From: Bacillota bacterium
GTDB lineage: Bacteria > Bacillota > Clostridia > Lachnospirales > Lachnospiraceae
DNA length: 8,229 bases
Reading direction: 5' to 3'
NCBI GenBank assembly: GCA_023389295.1
Contig: JAEWEO010000226.1
Coordinates: 1 to 8,229, forward strand
A program made the position numbers and the translations under genes. Below, piece after piece: positions 6,871-8,229 of the stretch; position 1 is the first letter of the stretch, and each line of letters opens with the position of its first letter. The notes beneath the pieces are model-generated. The model was not told where the DNA came from, made no database searches, and was given only the letters and a program-made list of their open reading frames with translations.

Positions 6871-6961
6871 ATTGTATACACAGTAGCTACTGTTCCGGAG
6901 CGGAAGTTAAGCCCGAAGGAAGTGTTGGAGCGGAGGGATAAGTGTCTGTTGTGTATACAAT
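6871..6961. repeat. 91-bp inverted-repeat element with a 16-bp stem and a 5S-rRNA-like core
   Basis: Arms ATTGTATACACAGTAG (6871-6886) and CTGTTGTGTATACAAT (6946-6961) pair over 16 positions. Twelve outer pairs are perfect Watson-Crick, then two G-U pairs, then two more Watson-Crick pairs. The 59-nt interior is much more GC-rich than its surroundings. It contains a hairpin TTCCG-GAG-CGGAA (6893-6905), and the octamer GGAGCGGA occurs twice, 30 nt apart (6897-6904, 6927-6934). The segment CGGAAGTTAAGC (6901-6912) equals a conserved stretch of bacterial 5S rRNA as I remember it. The tolerated G-U pairs favour a folded RNA over a DNA-only palindrome. It may be a non-autonomous repeat or a structured RNA in the leader of the peptidase gene; I cannot name a known family. 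Confidence 0.5.
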
Positions 6962-6967
6962 TACAAA

Positions 6968-6997
6968 AAACTATATAGTTTCGGAATCGCCTATAAT
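6968..6997 (+). promoter_or_regulatory. Candidate promoter with overlapping 14-bp palindrome
   Basis: A consensus -10 box TATAAT lies at 6992-6997, 25 nt before the prepilin peptidase ATG. A perfect 14-bp palindrome AAACTATATAGTTT (6968-6981) covers the place of the -35 box, and no good -35 match is present. This could be an operator or activator site controlling a promoter for the peptidase and second TadE genes. The -10 match alone is weak evidence in AT-rich DNA. Confidence 0.3.
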
Positions 6998-7022
6998 CCT
7001 ATTAGTAAAAGGGAGATAGCTT

Positions 7023-7466
7023 ATGGAAATGATACTTAAAGTTGTTATGGCAGTAATGCTTCTGCTATTTGCAATACAGGATATATATAAGAAAAAACTG
7101 TTGCTTTGGCCGATGATATTAGGTGCGCTTATTGTAATTGTATGTTCTTGTTTTAGTGGTAGCCTAACAATTATAAACCGGTTGGGAGGATTATCGATAG
7201 GCTTAGTGGTCATACTGATTAGCTTACTTACATCAGGAAAGATTGGCCTAGGAGATGGGATATTATTATCTATCACAGGAATAGGGATAGGTCTTTGGGC
7301 AAATTTTGAGTTATTTGCCATAGCTCTATTTCTTTCGGCAATTGTATCCATCTTTTTATTAATCTTTCGCTTAGCAAATCGTAAAAAAAGTATTCCCTTT
7401 GTTCCATTTTTATTCATTAGTTATTTGTTCCTCATAGTGGTGAGTATAAAAAATAAAACTCCATAG
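7023..7466 (+). CDS. cpaA: A24 (TadV/CpaA-type) prepilin peptidase
   Basis: A 147-aa integral membrane aspartic protease that removes the leader from Flp pilin and TadE-like pseudopilins at the cytoplasmic membrane face. The two catalytic aspartates are visible: Asp20 in FAIQDIYKKKL and Asp78 in the GxGD motif (KIGLGDGIL). Predicted helices lie at about 5-18, 27-44, 54-70, 80-90, 94-116 and 125-142. It lacks the N-terminal methyltransferase domain of classical PilD, as is normal for TadV/CpaA. The start ATG has AAGGGAG at 7009-7015 with a 7-nt spacer. It stands alone after a 277-nt gap full of inverted repeats, with a possible promoter at 6992, so it may be expressed separately from the upstream structural genes. 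It ends 17 nt before the second TadE gene. The assignment is firm because both active-site motifs are intact. Confidence 0.92.
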   Translation: MEMILKVVMAVMLLLFAIQDIYKKKLLLWPMILGALIVIVCSCFSGSLTIINRLGGLSIGLVVILISLLTSGKIGLGDGILLSITGIGIGLWANFELFAIALFLSAIVSIFLLIFRLANRKKSIPFVPFLFISYLFLIVVSIKNKTP

Positions 7467-7483
7467 GTAAATAAAGGGGAGCG

Positions 7484-8161
7484 ATGATGTTAGAGTTAAT
7501 AAAGGGAAGTTATTACATATCAAGATATGTGAAGGCACATCGGCCAAATGTAGTAATATGGACGCGGCAGCGATGTAATAAGAAAGCTAGAAGTAATATT
7601 AATGGTAGTATTACCGTAGAGGCAGCGTATATCTTACCAATTGTAATATTAAGTATAATTTCGCTTCTCTATATGGCTTTTTACTTACATGATAAGTCCA
7701 CACTACAGAGTATGGTGGATCATATGGTACATAACGCCAGCATTACAATGAAGCATGAGGCTAATATTTTAATAGGGGAGATAGACTATAATAATATAAA
7801 TTCACGTGGTGTCTTCTATAAAATCCTTGGTGATACAGAGGAAGAGGAAACGGAGATAGTACAATCGCTTCAATATCAATTGTCAAAGAGGCTTTTATTA
7901 TATGAAGTAAATAAGATAGAAGTTGAAGTGGATAATGGAGGTCCTATTAGGATAGAGGTGGTTGCAAAGTCTCGTACCGGTTCCCCAACTTTTTATAAAG
8001 TGATGAAAATGTTTCAACAAATAAAAATAATTGGTATAGGGAGTATTCATGATCCGGCTGAAACCATACGAATTTCTGAAGTGATACTTGAAACTGGTTC
8101 AAACATAAAAGGGATGGATAAGTTGAAAGAAAGCTTGGAGAATATATTAAAGGATAAATGA
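7484..8161 (+). CDS. Second TadE-like pseudopilin
   Basis: A 225-aa minor pilin-like protein. A long basic leader (about 41 residues, with KKAR just before) ends in G41|SITVE46, a clean class III prepilin site with Glu at +5, then a hydrophobic helix at about 47-67. The remaining 158 residues would be exposed outside; they include an acidic patch (DTEEEETE, 117-124) and end in a lysine-rich tail. No Cys modules like those of the first TadE gene are present. Two adjacent ATGs (7484 and 7487) follow AAAGGGGAG (7473-7481); the second has the better spacing (5 nt), a one-residue difference. The gene sits 17 nt after the peptidase gene, so the two are probably co-transcribed. The 41-residue leader is long for this class, so the true start could be farther in, though no better RBS was seen. 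The TadE/TadF-type call rests on the N-terminal motif and context. Confidence 0.82.
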   Translation: MMLELIKGSYYISRYVKAHRPNVVIWTRQRCNKKARSNINGSITVEAAYILPIVILSIISLLYMAFYLHDKSTLQSMVDHMVHNASITMKHEANILIGEIDYNNINSRGVFYKILGDTEEEETEIVQSLQYQLSKRLLLYEVNKIEVEVDNGGPIRIEVVAKSRTGSPTFYKVMKMFQQIKIIGIGSIHDPAETIRISEVILETGSNIKGMDKLKESLENILKDK

Positions 8162-8167
8162 TAAGAA

Positions 8168-8229
8168 GACAAGAACAAATGACAAGAACAAAAGATAAAA
8201 GGCAAAGGATAAAAGCCAAAGGATAAAAG
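8168..8229 (+). repeat. Purine-rich tandem repeats of 13-14 bp at the right edge
   Basis: Just after the last gene, GACAAGAACAAA occurs twice with a 13-bp period (8168-8179, 8181-8192). GGCAAAGGATAAAA (8201-8214) and GCCAAAGGATAAAA (8215-8228) are then 14-bp units with one difference, and 8187-8200 is a looser third copy (11/14). The array is on the edge and may continue. An ATG at 8158 overlapping the previous stop (ATGA) opens a 22-residue, very basic ORF ending TAA at 8224-8226. I do not count it as a supported gene. Confidence 0.6.

Noticed and set aside
6971..7417. 148-aa minus-strand ORF opposite the prepilin peptidase
   Set aside because: It is a shadow of the peptidase frame, with no RBS or recognisable family, while the plus strand has both catalytic motifs.
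7947..8219. 90-aa minus-strand ORF at the right edge
   Set aside because: It is antisense to the second TadE gene and runs through the tandem repeat; its composition is that of a shadow frame.
8201..8229. Repeat units at the right edge as a CRISPR array
   Set aside because: The units are contiguous, 13-14 bp long and without spacers.

Overview
The window is AT-rich, compactly coded DNA with every supported gene on the + strand. It looks like a low-GC Firmicute, most likely a Lachnospiraceae-type clostridium. That is inferred from base composition, purine-rich Shine-Dalgarno (SD) sites, and protein families typical of clostridial Tad loci: a Flp1-like pilin, a DUF5702-like giant protein and a Cys-rich TadE. 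The species cannot be fixed from sequence alone.

The window is most of a Gram-positive type IVb (Tad/Flp) pilus locus. In order: the C-terminal end of the CpaF/TadA assembly ATPase (to 416); a TadB-like membrane platform protein (to 1191) whose start is problematic; a TadC-like platform protein (1200-2705) with a roughly 200-residue insert predicted to lie outside the membrane; a 68-aa Flp-type pilin (2804-3010); an 837-aa protein with a pilin-like N-terminus and a coiled-coil body (3045-5558); a TadE-like pseudopilin ending in two Cys3His modules (5849-6745); a small A24 prepilin peptidase (7023-7466); and a second TadE-like pseudopilin (7484-8161). No secretin or Rcp-type outer-membrane gene is present, as expected for a one-membrane envelope. 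A CpaE/TadZ gene is not seen and may lie upstream.

How they work together (family knowledge): the peptidase cuts the pilin and pseudopilins on the cytoplasmic side at G/A|xxxxE-type sites, the CpaF ATPase drives TadB/TadC, and these extrude mature Flp subunits. The pseudopilins and the giant protein probably form tip, anchor or wall-spanning parts. All four candidate substrates here carry the expected cleavage motif, although the giant protein has Phe in place of the +5 Glu.

The non-coding gaps are unusually structured. The pilin leader has a 7-bp hairpin exactly between a good SD and the ATG. The 257-290-nt gap before the first TadE gene holds a nested inverted-repeat structure with 15-nt arms. 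The 277-nt gap before the peptidase holds a bulged hairpin, a 91-bp element with a 16-bp stem that includes a short 5S-rRNA-like segment, a 14-bp palindrome and a TATAAT box. The right edge carries purine-rich 13-14-bp tandem repeats. No convincing intrinsic terminator was found.
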